Assembly (NCBI GenBank): GCA_020283715.1 | Contig: JAIQCW010000306.1 | Location: forward strand, 1 to 53,760 | DNA length: 53,760 nt | From: Cytauxzoon felis | Taxonomy: Eukaryota; Apicomplexa; Aconoidasida; Piroplasmida; Theileriidae | Direction of reading: 5' to 3' | Position numbers and translations under genes: made by a program | The notes under the pieces: generated by a model | The model's database searches: none | What the model was told of the DNA's origin: nothing | What the model saw: the letters and a program-made list of their open reading frames with translations, nothing else | In this document: positions 10,410 to 21,259 of the stretch, piece by piece | Layout: the number at the start of each line of letters is the position of its first letter | Position numbering within the stretch: position 1 is the first letter of the stretch

Positions 10410-11897
10410 ATTATTAATCTATTTTTTAAATCCAAAATATTAATCCTTAATCTCAATACATTATTTGATGGAATTTTTTATTTTCTCCATTAATTTCAAA
10501 TCGAAATTCCATCAATTTCTTAAATATCCAAAAAATTTTGCCTCGCTAATATCATTAATCCCTATCTAATTCAAATTTACCAAGCATTTATTCAACCTTT
10601 TAAAATTTACTATACTCTATATATCCAATGGATTTCATATACATTGAATTTTTATGGATGAATAAAAGATGATAATCTATAGGTACCTTAGCCCTCTATA
10701 AATTGATAGATAGGATATGATTAAAGCCTTAGTGATAATAATACTATGATGTGATTCAATAATGTATATAAACTTTAATGGATATGACTATATGTCTATA
10801 TTATAATTTGAGAATAATAAAAAAAACAAGGATATTTTATACAAATCTATAATTATACAATATAGAAATGATGATTATTAACATAAATGTATAATTTATT
10901 CACACATCCAACTATAAATTACTCTTTAGGACCTATGAACAGATAGAACTTGTTCTTTATTCTATTCTTATGCACCTTGGGTGCAGTGTATGTTGATTTA
11001 ATACATTAAATGATAATATACAGTCTTGTCTTTATCTAGATTACAATGTAATGATTTTATTCTCCATTATGAATTCCATATCAAATTGGATATCCACTCT
11101 ACTATTAATACAATTTTAATTAACATTTCATTATATAAATTACAAAATTATACATTTATATATAATTTCATTTCTAATTCAATTATTATTCTAAAAATTC
11201 CTTAAATGTGTATTTAATTTCTATAAAAAAATTAGACATGCTCTACATCATCTCGCATGCATGTCTAATCATTCATATCCAGAACTTGCATGTCGATGTG
11301 TAGACTAAAATGATATCTAGACGTTGCATTTTGTGCAATGTGTAGAATAATATTATAGAAATTCCATCCATTTCAACATCATTTAGCAATTTTACGGCTA
11401 GTAAAATGCCATTCCAGGATTTTGGATGGAATTTCCAATACAGCTCACACATTTGGAATTTTATACTAAAAATACTACATTTTAATTTTTAAAACTCATT
11501 TGTATTCAATTCTGTCGATTTTTTTCTACATTTTTTTCCATTACACGTGGGTCAGTATCAAACCCACTAATATTAAGCTCTATCGTATGGGTTAGGTCTA
11601 ATCCTATTATTTATAGCCATCTACTTATATGCATCTATATACATTTATATAACATCTATACAACAAAAATAATATAATAGAATGCTATTTTGTGAAATCA
11701 GTTATGTCTTAGGTTTATATGTACCGTGTCAATGGACGACGGAATTATGAGTAAGACAAGCATTTCCACCCTCATTCAATCTTCAAATTAATTACTATTA
11801 TTCCTAATATTTCATTGAGATCCATAATTTCGGTATTTTTTGGAGGTATTATACCTCATATATTTGTTCTTTCATTAAGGATCAATACATCGCATAA
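10410..11897. promoter_or_regulatory. Divergent promoter region of ApiAP2 and mL41, with hairpins
   Basis: A 1.5-kb AT-rich gap with no convincing gene. It contains a perfect 11-bp inverted repeat ATTAGACATGC (11231-11241) / GCATGTCTAAT (11259-11269), an overlapping GCATGCATG (11255-11263), a TTGCA/TGCAA hairpin near 11325-11340, two copies of ATGTGTAGA (about 11296 and 11338) and a GTGGGT/ACCCAC hairpin (11547-11552/11562-11567). GCATGC-type palindromes are known targets of some ApiAP2 domains, so autoregulation is possible. That is inference. Confidence 0.45.
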
Positions 11898-13823
11898 ATG
11901 TTGAGTTTGACTCTTGTAAAATTTGCAAAATATGGCCCAAGTAAAGGAAGAGGTCCACTGTTAGCGAAATACGCTCCAATTGGATTTAAAAAAGGCTTTG
12001 GAGCTGTGGGATTAGGACGTCATACAAAAAAGGGTACGTAAATTATTACAATATTCATTATCTTGTAGGATTCTTCCTCATTAATAAAATGCTCGTACCA
12101 ATGCTACACGTTCCCGAAAATATCAATCCCGATGTAAGTATATACACATCATTTGATTCATTTTCTATATTCTATAATCTCATTCCCATTTGACGTTCCA
12201 CCCGGGGTCAATCCTGCCGTCAGCTCTTCTATTTATTTCCCCCTCCGCTTCCCTGAGATCAGCTACAGGATTAGGAATGATCTTGAAAAACTTGAACAAG
12301 CACTTGAAGGTCTCAAAGATAAATATGAAGTTAAGCTTGAAAAAACTAATGATGATGGTCAATACAAAGCAACACCTGATGGTACTGGTAATATTACTCC
12401 TACAGTAGTAACTGGTACAGGATATAAAGGTTTTAAACATCCTATTCCTGGTTCTAATGGTGGAACAATAAATTACATTTCAATATACAATGAAATTATA
12501 AGGGGTGTTAGAGAAGTTGAGAATGGTGAGGGATTTACAACTCAGGACGGAGGAGGCTTGTTCGTATATTATGAAAGTGATATAAGCAAGCCTCTGTTGA
12601 TATGTTTGTCTAAGGAAGGTAAAGCAGCTAATAGTCCTGATAATAAATGGTATAAACGTACGGGAAGTCCTCCTAGTTATACATGGGAAGAAGACAACAC
12701 ATTTAATAATACTCATGATCCAACTAATATTAACACGCTTAAAACTGAACTCGAAAGAATTAAAAGTGGGCTTTCTACTGGTAGTAATACTGATACAGGT
12801 TATCCTAAATTAGACTCTGTTGAAATTGATATAAGTCAAGCGCCTAATGATACATCTGGTGAAGATGGAGGTTTCTATAGATCTGGAGGAAAAGAAATTA
12901 AAGTGGAGAAGGTACAAGTCAATCAAAATGCTACTGGTGGTCAAGAGAGTACTACATGGAAATGCTATAAACATTTCAAGTCAGATAACACCCAATTTAC
13001 ACTTAAAAGGATAACGCATAGTGATGTTACTATGAAGAGTTCAAGCGGAACTCCTCAATTGAGTGAAAATATGAATATAGAAATTAAATCTGGAGGGGCG
13101 ATATATGTTTATTATCAAAGTACTACTGAAATAGATAAGCCTAGAGTTATATGTATATCTACTACCGGTGGTACTACGGGTAATACGTGGTACAAGGCAG
13201 GTACTACCGCCACTACTTGGGCTGAAGTAGAAACTAGTGCTAGTATTAAAAATAAAGATCCAAATGATACTTCTGGAGCAAATCGAGTCACTGAAACAGA
13301 CCTTAATGGAGCTGATGCTCGAGAATTTACTCCTCCTGGAGATTCCACTTATATAATTAAATTAGATAAGAGACCTAATGAGGAGGGTCCTAATAAAAAG
13401 ATTAAATATAGAACTGGTAATAAGGAGTTTACAGTTGAAAGGAAGGATGGTGATGGTCAAACTACTAATCCTGTACCAAATGGTTATGTTAGATATAAGC
13501 ATACTGGAAGTAACTTCAAGTTATATCTACATAGTTATAATGATATCAACTTGTATTCTATACCTAAATACCCACGTTTACACAACAATTCATACCCGTA
13601 GCTGATCTAAGGGAAGCGAAGGGGGAAGTAATTAGAAGAGGCTCCACGCCTAGTGGAAGGACCTCAGGTAGAACGGATATGGAAGAGATAGTGATTATAC
13701 CTATCGCTGTACACCGTTTCAACTACTTTATTATTAATACTAATTTTCATTTAGTTGAAGCCTTATGTATCACCTCATACTCCTCGTATATATGAGTATA
13801 GACACAAGAATAAAAGAGATTAG
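11898..13823 (+). CDS. MRPL41: Mitochondrial ribosomal protein mL41 (MRP-L27/L41 family)
   Basis: Small structural protein of the mitochondrial large ribosomal subunit. Three exons join in frame: 11898-12033, 12069-12133 and 13755-13823, giving 89 aa. Introns have GTACGT..TAG and GTAAGT..TTAG boundaries. The protein has the family layout: basic N terminus, a Gly-rich segment (GFGAVGLGRHTKKGFF) and the conserved VP..(L)KPYV ending, here NPD joined to LKPYVSP across intron 2. Intron 1 is 35 nt; intron 2 is 1621 nt and holds a FAINT-like gene fragment flanked by inverted half-copies of the dispersed repeat. The exons flank the insert cleanly, so the host gene should still be expressed if the long intron is spliced. 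The stop (13821-13823) overlaps the stop of the convergent coatomer alpha gene. Confidence 0.85.
12153..13601 (+). pseudogene. FAINT/DUF529-like family fragment nested in mL41 intron 2
   Basis: An open frame of 482 codons with about two and a half diverged repeats of the type expanded in Theileria: a [YR].KH segment, a hydrophobic VYY core and a W-rich end. Repeat A is near residues 90-180 (FVYYESDISKPLLI, then WYKRTG..YTW). Repeat B is near 270-360 (IYVYYQST..DKPRVICI, then TWYKAGTTATTW). A third begins at about 445 and is cut off. There is no signal peptide: residues about 14-40 are translated from the left half-repeat and the C terminus ends at the right half-repeat. I read it as a captured, doubly truncated gene piece rather than a working secreted protein. 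Base composition looks less AT-rich than the flanks. Family assignment is by pattern only. If it has its own promoter it could still be expressed. Confidence 0.6.
12192..12270 (+). repeat. Half-copy 4L of the palindromic repeat, left of FAINT fragment
   Basis: Carries CCACCCGGGGT, CTGCCGTCAGCTCTTCTATT and CTTCCCTGAGATCAGCT in the orientation opposite to the right half-copy. Together the two halves form inverted arms around the FAINT-like fragment. Confidence 0.8.
13595..13675 (+). repeat. Half-copy 4R of the palindromic repeat, right of FAINT fragment
   Basis: Carries CCCGTAGCTGATCTAAGGG, a TTAGAAGAGG tip, CCACGCCTAGTGG and ACCTCAGGT. The GTAGCTGATCT segment is the reverse complement of AGATCAGCTAC at the left arm, apart from scattered changes. 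Confidence 0.8.
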
Positions 13824-16800
13824 ATTAGATTGCATAATTGGCATATGTTGCAAGACTTTCCATGATTATTGGCGAGAGCGATTGATTGGCAGAAGGGGCA
13901 TTTAACGAAATTTTGATTATTGATTTTGGTGAATGAGATGGTGCATAATTTGATATTGCAATCGTCATTGGTATTGAAATCAATTTCGTATGCATCAGTA
14001 CCTTTTTGTTCACATAAAGTATAAATCCTTTTAGCTTTATCCATTTCTTCTTGAGCACCTTCGATATTTAAATTTAATAATCTTGTTACAAGTAATGCTG
14101 CTGTATTATAATTTTGTGCTTTCCATAATATACCAACAGCTCTACGTAAAGCTAAATAACGATGTTGTACCTTCATATCACAACATGTAAAATATGATGC
14201 AAGTTCCAAACTACGTTTAATATCAATATCCGCACATCTACTACGTTCAGATTCTAATAATACCGCCAATATATAAACACGACATATATCAATATAATCC
14301 ACCAACTCATCCGGATACTTTTGTATATATGCCATACAATATGTCAATGTTGTACGAAACTCCAACTTTGCCAAATCAAAATTACCATCTATATAAAAGA
14401 ATATAACAAATTATACAAAGGAAACATCGTGTTATATACAACCTGAGGTCCAATCCTCAGCACCTTCTCTTCCACTCGCCGTGGAGGCCTCTTCTATTTA
14501 CCTATCTCTAAAGAGCAGAGCCACTCCCAGAGATCGTGGCAGTGGTGGAGGTGGAATGAAGTGTAGTACAGGACCTCATGTGGAACCTGGAAGCGATCTA
14601 CGGGAGCTGGAAGGGGAAGTAAATAGAAGAGCTGTCTGCAAGACGAAGTTGAGGTGGAACAGCGAGTGGAAGATAAGGTTGTAACCTCAGGTGGAATATT
14701 GTATAAACATACTTGTGACATGATTATATCCTTGTTCGAGATGTTGTGTGATGACATCGATACCATTGATTGTTTCATTTGATTGTTGTATTTTTGTGAA
14801 TGTATCTTGTAATATATTTCCATCGACATTTCCATAAATTTGTTTGAGTTGTGATAATGCATCGATAAAATTGCCTTCTTTAATAGAATCGAGTATACTT
14901 TGTGTTGTTTTATTATTTAATCCTAATTCATCTTCACAAATTTGGTCCCAATCATCTAATTGTTTATCATTTAATACTCCAAATTGTTCTAAATCTGGTC
15001 CTATAGTTAAATCTTCTAATTCATCTGCCATTTTATCATAATTGACATTATCATGTCGATCTATTAATAATACCTCCAATGGCCAATTTAATTCATCACC
15101 TTCCAATCTAAATCATAGATGATATAATTTTTTTAATTCAGTCTTACCTATTGATTGGATATGGAGGTACCATGAATTTTGATTTTTCATTATCACTTTT
15201 AACTTCACCAATGCCATAAGTTGATTTACACACCTCCGATAGGTCATTATGACCACTCTCGCTTAATAAATTCGCCAGCTCTTCCATATCTCCAAGATAT
15301 AATGCTAAAGGAATTAAAAATGAGTGTTGAAATGTGAATTGGTATATTTCTTTAGGCGAACGGGATGATTTTAAGGGTATTATAGCTAGCCATGATAATT
15401 GCCAAGGCCAAGAATTTGGACGTGTCCAAGATCTACCACTAGGGCCAACACCTTTATCCTCATTTTGATTATTCCCATAAATTTCTTCTGCAATGTCCAG
15501 CATTGCCACACCAAAATTCGGTATTGGAGGGGGATGAAAGATATACAGTCTATAATGTGGAAGACAACATTCCTATAGGAGACCAGTCGTAAACATGGCT
15601 AACTAAATTAGGATTATCTTTCTTAGGTTTATTATCACTAGTAACAGGATCAGTGTATGTGCCTTTCGCATAAGGACTAAATAATTTTATAATACCCTTA
15701 TTATCATCTTCATTCTCATTACCTTGTTGTGTACCATAACCACGGTCAAAATTATCACTTTGTGCAGTACTAACAATATCCCATAACCTCATTTCAATTT
15801 AAAACGACTAATAGAAATAAAATCCTTCCAACTAACCATGTTTAATTGTAGACTGATAATCATTACGGAATTTGGATATACTTAACATTTTCTTAAGTTT
15901 ATTTACATTACCTAAAAGTTCAAGATATAAAATTAAACCAACATACCAGTAATCAAGTATAAAAATGATAACTTATCATACTCTTTACCCTTTTGATATG
16001 ATAATTCAGCAATCGTACAATTACCCTGCTCTAACGCCACATCACCCAATCTCCTCCATACAACCTAAATATATTAATAATGAAGATATAATAGATATAT
16101 TGCACACAGAACATGTAAATCAAGTAATGTCTTTCATCATCTTCCCACTCGGCGTTCCACCTGAGGTTATATCCTTATCTTCCACTCGCCGTGGTGGCTT
16201 CTTCTATTTACCTCCCCTTCCAGCTCCCGTGGATCGCTTACAGGTATTCCACCTGAGGTCCAATCCCTACCTCCACCATTGCCACGATCTCCGGGAGTGG
16301 CTTTACTCTTTAGAGATATGTAATTAAAAGAGCTGACGGCAGGACCTCGAGTGGACGGCAAGTGGAAGATAAGGTGGATTGGACTTCAGGTGGAGCGGCA
16401 AATGGAATATTTATAAACGTACGGTATCATCGATATTGATGGCATCTTCGAGTGCGAGATTGAGTAGTTTGAATTGTAATGAGATTTCGAATTTATGTTT
16501 ATGATCATGTAGTATTTTTCTGGCTAGATTGGGTTGTTGGATATTGATGAGGTGTGCGACTATAGATTTGGAGTATATTTTGTTATTATTAACGAGTGTA
16601 TTGGCTGTATTGATATCATTGATATATAGTGCGAGTTTGAATGAGTAATCGTAGGAGTTGATGGGTAATTTGAAGCAACGATGATATCTATTGATAAGAT
16701 ATAATATTTTATTATTGATTGTGAGTATATATATAGGATTTTGTATAGATTTGATAATACCATATGATCCAGATATGAGTAGATAATAGATATGTGTACT

Positions 16801-19239
16801 GGTGGTATATATAATAGAAAAATTTTCATCCCAAGCAGCACTTTTAATTTTAGAATTAGATTGATGTAATGTTAATTTATTCATATATCTATCAAATATA
16901 ATAATATATTTATCAAATATAACAGCAATTAATTGTTTAGATTTAGATGTATATACACCAATAATTTTACCAAATGGTACATGTACTTCATTTAATATAT
17001 TATTATCATATGTATTAAATAATATAATTTTATTATCTTTTTGTGACCATAAAAGTATAATATTTAAACATATAGGATAAACTTTTGTAATATGTAATGT
17101 TAAATTTAATGTATTAATTTGTTCACCTAATAAATTATATAAATAACATTTACCATCTAAATCAATAGAAATAAATGAATTTTTTGATATAAAACAACAT
17201 GATAATGATTGTATAGTTTTAAATATAATTTTATAATCCATTGTACCTTTAATAGGAATTTTATTAATAATATCAACATAAAATTGCGATTTATTATTAT
17301 ATAATATTAATATAGATAAATTATCATTATATGTATTACAATATAATGTTATTGGTATAATTGGTAATTTCATATTATTATTATCTGGTATATCTAATAT
17401 TTTATTAATAAAATTTTGTGCAAATTTATCAACATCTATAAATGAATTAATACAAGATACTACTTTTCTAGTTTTACAATAATTACCTGATGGTGATGGA
17501 AATATAAGATCATTATTTGTTATTATATAATCATCACAATCATTAATTATTCTATTATCATTTGTTGATGATGATAAATAATATTTATATTTTATATCTG
17601 GATTTTTTAATTCATTTTCATAATCATTACATTCTTTTTCTAAATTTTGCATATATATAGTATCATTCCAAGCATAATATAATATACCATCATGTATACA
17701 TGTAATTGGACGTTCTTTAAATAATTTAAATACAATAAGACCAGAATCATGTCCAGCTGCAATATAATTCGAATTTCTAGATTTTGAAATTATCCAAAAT
17801 CTATCATCATCCATCATAAATGTATGACTAATACACCATTTATTTGTATCCCATACTTTAATTGAATGATCTTCAGAAACAGATAATAAATATGATACAT
17901 TATTTGGATGAAATATCAAACTACAAATATTATTCTGATGACCACGTAATATATTCGTTTGCCAAACTGTATCATTATTATATCTCCAAGCACGTACAGT
18001 CTTATCATCTGATGCTGTAATTACAATAGGAGCATCATTATGAAATATAGCCCAATTTACACCCTTAGTATGACCAGTCAATGTATGCTTACATATGACA
18101 TCAGTAAAATTCATTACGTCCATCTGTAATGGAAATTCAGATTTACGATGACCATCATTAAATATCTGAACAGAAGCTAATACATTATCAACACCTGTTT
18201 AAGTAATATGAAGATAAACAAAAGTAATGAAAGCTCCACCTGAGGTTACAATCAACTCTTCTTTCCATTAGGCGTTAAATTTGAGGTCCAATCCACCTTA
18301 ACTTCGTCTTGCAGACAGCACTATACCTGAGGTCATGCCACTAGGCGTGGTGCCTCTTCTATTTACCTATCCCTGAAGGGTGTTGTCACTCCCAGAGATT
18401 TTTGCTAGTGGTCCTCCCGGAGATCGGACCGTTAACTACTAAGTGAGACCTCAAGCGGAGAACCCGTAGCTGATCTCAGGGAAGCGGAGGGAGAGGTAAA
18501 TAGAAGAGGCACCACGCCTAGTGGAAAGGAGAATAGGATTGTAACCTCAAGCGGAACCTGGAAGCGATCTACGGGAGCTGGAAGGGGAAGTAAATAGAAG
18601 AAGCTGACGGCAGGACGATGTTGAGGTGGTGAAGAATAATACTGGACATCAGGTGGAATATAGATATTGTTAGGATAATACGGTATATATGTTTTTTAAC
18701 AAACCTGAAATTCCCTTGAGTGAGCAAGTTTTTTCACAGAGGCATGAAATGTCCCATATCCTAGCGGTATGGTCTAGACTAGCGGAAACAACGAGGTCCT
18801 TATCATGATGGAAAAATGCGCTCATAACATAGTGACTATGACCAGATAATACACTTATGCAGCTACGAGATTGCCAATTCCATATTCTAATAGTTTGATC
18901 ATCAGACGATGAAATAATCCAAGGATATTTTTCATGAAATTGTACTGTACGAATATAATCCAAATGACCAGATAATTTGAACAACTTTTTCTTCTGCCTG
19001 AAATCCCATACGATTAATTTAGTATCATCACCACCAGATACAAATAATGGCTGAACCATATGGAAATCTACGCCACGTACCGGACCATCATGACCATTAA
19101 ATACATCAACCATTGCAGAATTCATATAATCCCATAACTGTATTTCACCAGAATGCATCGACGCCAATAAAAAGTTTAAACGTGGATGGAAGGATAAACC
19201 CTTCACTCTAGTACTCTTTGTCCTACACTTTATCAACAT
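13820..19239 (-). CDS. COPA: Coatomer subunit alpha (COPI)
   Basis: Scaffold subunit of the COPI coat for Golgi-to-ER retrograde vesicles. Seven exons close in frame (1206 aa, near the usual length): 18705-19239, 16423-18194, 15947-16064, 15837-15911, 15148-15304, 14713-15107 and 13820-14388. The N terminus ([19 protein letters not shown]) and WD40 repeats with [11 protein letters not shown] and [15 protein letters not shown] match alpha-COP closely. The middle has TFLYL-like and ALYLGD motifs of the alpha-solenoid. The C-terminal domain has [16 protein letters not shown] and a Cys pair motif KCPFCQ. Introns 1, 2 and 6 (510, 358 and 324 nt) each hold a copy of the dispersed repeat. Intron 4 (532 nt) holds an unexplained in-frame open sequence. 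The stop overlaps that of mL41 on the other strand. Confidence 0.92.
14440..14697 (+). repeat. Palindromic mosaic repeat, copy 5 (COPA intron 6)
   Basis: Module order: ACCTGAGGT, CCACTCGCCGTGGAGGCCTC, TCTATTTACC tip, CTCTAAAGAG stem, CCACTCCCAGAGATCGTGGC core, GCGATCTACGGGAGCT module, GTAAATAGAAGAG tip, CTGTCTGCAAGACGA, ACCTCAGGTGGAA. The two tips are inverted relative to each other. Confidence 0.85.
15305..15792 (-). other. Unexplained open reading sequence inside COPA intron 4
   Basis: The splice of exon 4 to exon 5 across this stretch restores the coatomer sequence exactly (..TIKH joined to ALYLGD..), so it is intronic for COPA. Yet an ATG at 15792 opens a frame beginning [15 protein letters not shown], interrupted once near 15555. 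If a 19-nt GTTGTC..ATAG segment (about 15551-15569) is removed, the frame continues through a Trp/Pro-rich stretch ([13 protein letters not shown]) to the exon 5 acceptor, in the coatomer frame. It could be a nested gene, an alternative first exon producing a C-terminal coatomer isoform, or a degenerate insertion. I do not recognise the sequence. Confidence 0.4.
16144..16409 (-). repeat. Palindromic mosaic repeat, copy 6 (COPA intron 2)
   Basis: Core in the GCCACGATCTCCGGGAGTGG orientation, followed by CTCTTTAGAG and CTGACGGCAGGAC; CCACTCGCCGTGGTGG and CTCCCGTGGATCGCTT modules precede it. It fills most of the 358-nt intron. Confidence 0.85.
18233..18658 (+). repeat. Palindromic mosaic repeat, copy 7, long and rearranged (COPA intron 1)
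   Basis: The longest copy. It carries two successive internal arms (GCTGATCTCAGGGAAGCGG and GCGATCTACGGGAGCTGG), several ACCT-x-AGGT modules, two CCAC..GTGG modules and a degenerate core (CACTCCCAGAGATTTTTGC). It looks like two nested or recombined units. Confidence 0.8.
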
Positions 19240-20323
19240 TATGTTATACTCTCACATAATCCTCAATCTCAGTAACCGAAAATCAATAATACCAATACTC
19301 CATTCAAATTCAAAACATTTCAATAACTAGTGTAATTTAACATTGTGGATTGATGAATTTTTATAGTCTATCATTCCTCTCCACTCGGTTCCAATGTAGT
19401 GTTAGCAGGTAGACACCTAGTCGTACATCAACTACCATCTCTCACTCAAATACACCCAGAATCTGATGAAATAGATTTTTATATTTTGTTTCACTTCTTA
19501 TCGGAGGTGTATCAACTAGCTCCTTCGATTGCTCAAAATTACATCTGGAATTGACACTTAAAGGAATGATATTAAACTAAACTTCCGTATATCACTCGAT
19601 AATTTATAGATAACACATATTATTATAAATTAATTTGCTGGTTCTTTCTAAATTATAGATAATTAGCATACGCCATCTGGCATCGACAACTCTCACTCTT
19701 GTAATCCTCCCCTTCCATCTATTTAAATACACTATTTAATATAAAACTGATAAATAAATTAGCTAATTATTTTTTCAAGGAGTTATTATATCATACAAGC
19801 ATTTCGTTGCCATGAAGGAAGGAGTTGTCACCCAGTATTAACTTGTAAATTAGACACAAGAAAGAACTGATGATCACATACATATAAGGAATACAGCGTA
19901 CAATTCCAAGTCTAAATGAAATTCGGAAATACACCATAGGAAATCGTGAAAATTATAGTATAAAGACAGCAATGGAAATTTGATGATAATAAATCAGTAA
20001 TTAAAGCATGACTATAGATAATGATACCCAAAAACTAAATAAAATATTTTATTGATATAAAAAATATCAATAATTAGAAAATATTGCTAGCATCTTCGAG
20101 TGAAGTTATGTGTTGTTATCATAATTTATAGGGATGAGTATGTTATGCTTATGGATATGAACGTGCACATTTAAAGGTGGAAAAATTCAACTTCAATAAA
20201 TTAAATGCTGTTAGAGATAGCTTAAATGTCACAAAATTTAACTTAGGCTTGCTAAAGTCTAGTAGCTTTATAGCTTATGATTTTTCGAATATCGTATTAT
20301 GCTTTTAATTCAATGGCTGAATC
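19240..20323. other. Divergent intergenic region, COPA / E2
   Basis: About 1.1 kb of AT-rich sequence between divergent genes, expected to contain both promoters. I found no repeat copy, tRNA-like B box or convincing reading frame. Confidence 0.55.
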
Positions 20324-21186
20324 ATGACATTAGCAAAGACCAGATTATTGAAGGAATTGAAGGAGATTAGCAAGTCTAATGATTCAGATATTAAACTCAT
20401 TGTTTCGTAAGTTTTAAAAAACTTCAATGAAGACTTTACACCTTTCCCTCTCAGTGATTTAAATATTTTCAACTGGACTGCATATATCAAAGGACCAGAT
20501 AACACACCTTATGAGGTTAGTAGAAAATAAAACTTTATATTCATACCTATACAGAAGGGAATTTTCAAACTCTCCATCGTATGTCCAATTTCATACCCTA
20601 TACAACCTCCAATGGTAAACTTTGTCACCAAATGCTTCCATCCAAACATTAATTTCCAAACTGGTATGTTTAACTGTAAATTAGCTTATGAGTGATGTTT
20701 TATATACATAAATTTCATTAAATACAACTGTTTTCGTCTTGCAGATAGCTTCCACATGAGGTATATCTTTTCCATTACATGGAGATTTTCTATATACTTC
20801 ACTCTGATTCCCGTAGATCATCCTCGGTATATTGTCTACTGGGAAGAACAGGCCTCATGTGAAGGCTATATGCATGTCAATAAAATTACAAAAAAGCACA
20901 ATATGGTAGACAACATGTTTATTCAATAATTTTGACCAGTATTACCATCCAATTATATATAATTTCTATAGGTGAGGTATGTATGGACATATTAAAGTGT
21001 AATTGGAGTCCAGCATGGACATTACAGTATTTGTGCCGCGGTATAATTTATATTCTCAGTGAACCTAATGCAGATAGTCCTTTGAATTGTGATGCTGGTA
21101 ATTTGATAAGATCTGGTGATATGGTTGGCTATCGTTCAATGGCTAAGATGTATACATATGAGTATGCTTTGAAGATTAGGGAATGA
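20324..21186 (+). CDS. Ubiquitin-conjugating enzyme E2
   Basis: Carries activated ubiquitin (or a ubiquitin-like protein) on its active-site Cys. Four exons, 20324-20406, 20455-20515, 20555-20663 and 20972-21186, join in frame to 155 aa with consensus GT..AG boundaries. UBC-fold landmarks: WTAYIKGPDNTPYE, the CFHPNI segment with the HPN triad, and the active-site stretch EVCMDILKCNWSPAWTL with Cys three residues after the exon 4 junction. The C-terminal part (LSEPNADSPLN) is typical. No N-terminal targeting sequence is seen, so cytosolic or nuclear. An upstream ATG at about 20313 ends after four codons. Intron 3 (308 nt) contains a degenerate copy of the dispersed repeat. The E2 subclass is not determined; the active-site region is somewhat PEX4/UBC-like. 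Confidence 0.88.
20735..20866 (+). repeat. Degenerate palindromic repeat, copy 8 (E2 intron 3)
   Basis: Recognisable GTCTTGCAGATAGCT, CCACATGAGGT, TTCCCGTAGATCATC and CCTCATGTGAA modules, but no intact core. It appears to be an older, decayed copy. Confidence 0.55.
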
Positions 21187-21259
21187 GATTAATTTCTTTT
21201 TAATTTTGTAATCCAATGGGGGAATTTATACATTATTTATTTATGTTTATATATTTTAA

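Noticed and set aside
12180..13348. Antisense frames within the FAINT-like fragment
   Set aside because: The + strand frame contains diverged internal protein repeats with matching WY and VYY positions; the antisense frames do not.
14481..14684. Small open frame on + strand (and similar ones at 16167-16361, 43357-43578, 47282-47611, 49945-50199)
   Set aside because: These are translations of the palindromic repeat itself, which is open in several frames on both strands; in these positions it lies in introns or gaps.
20305..20505. Minus-strand frame over the E2 start
   Set aside because: Antisense to E2 exons 1 and 2, whose spliced product has clear UBC motifs.
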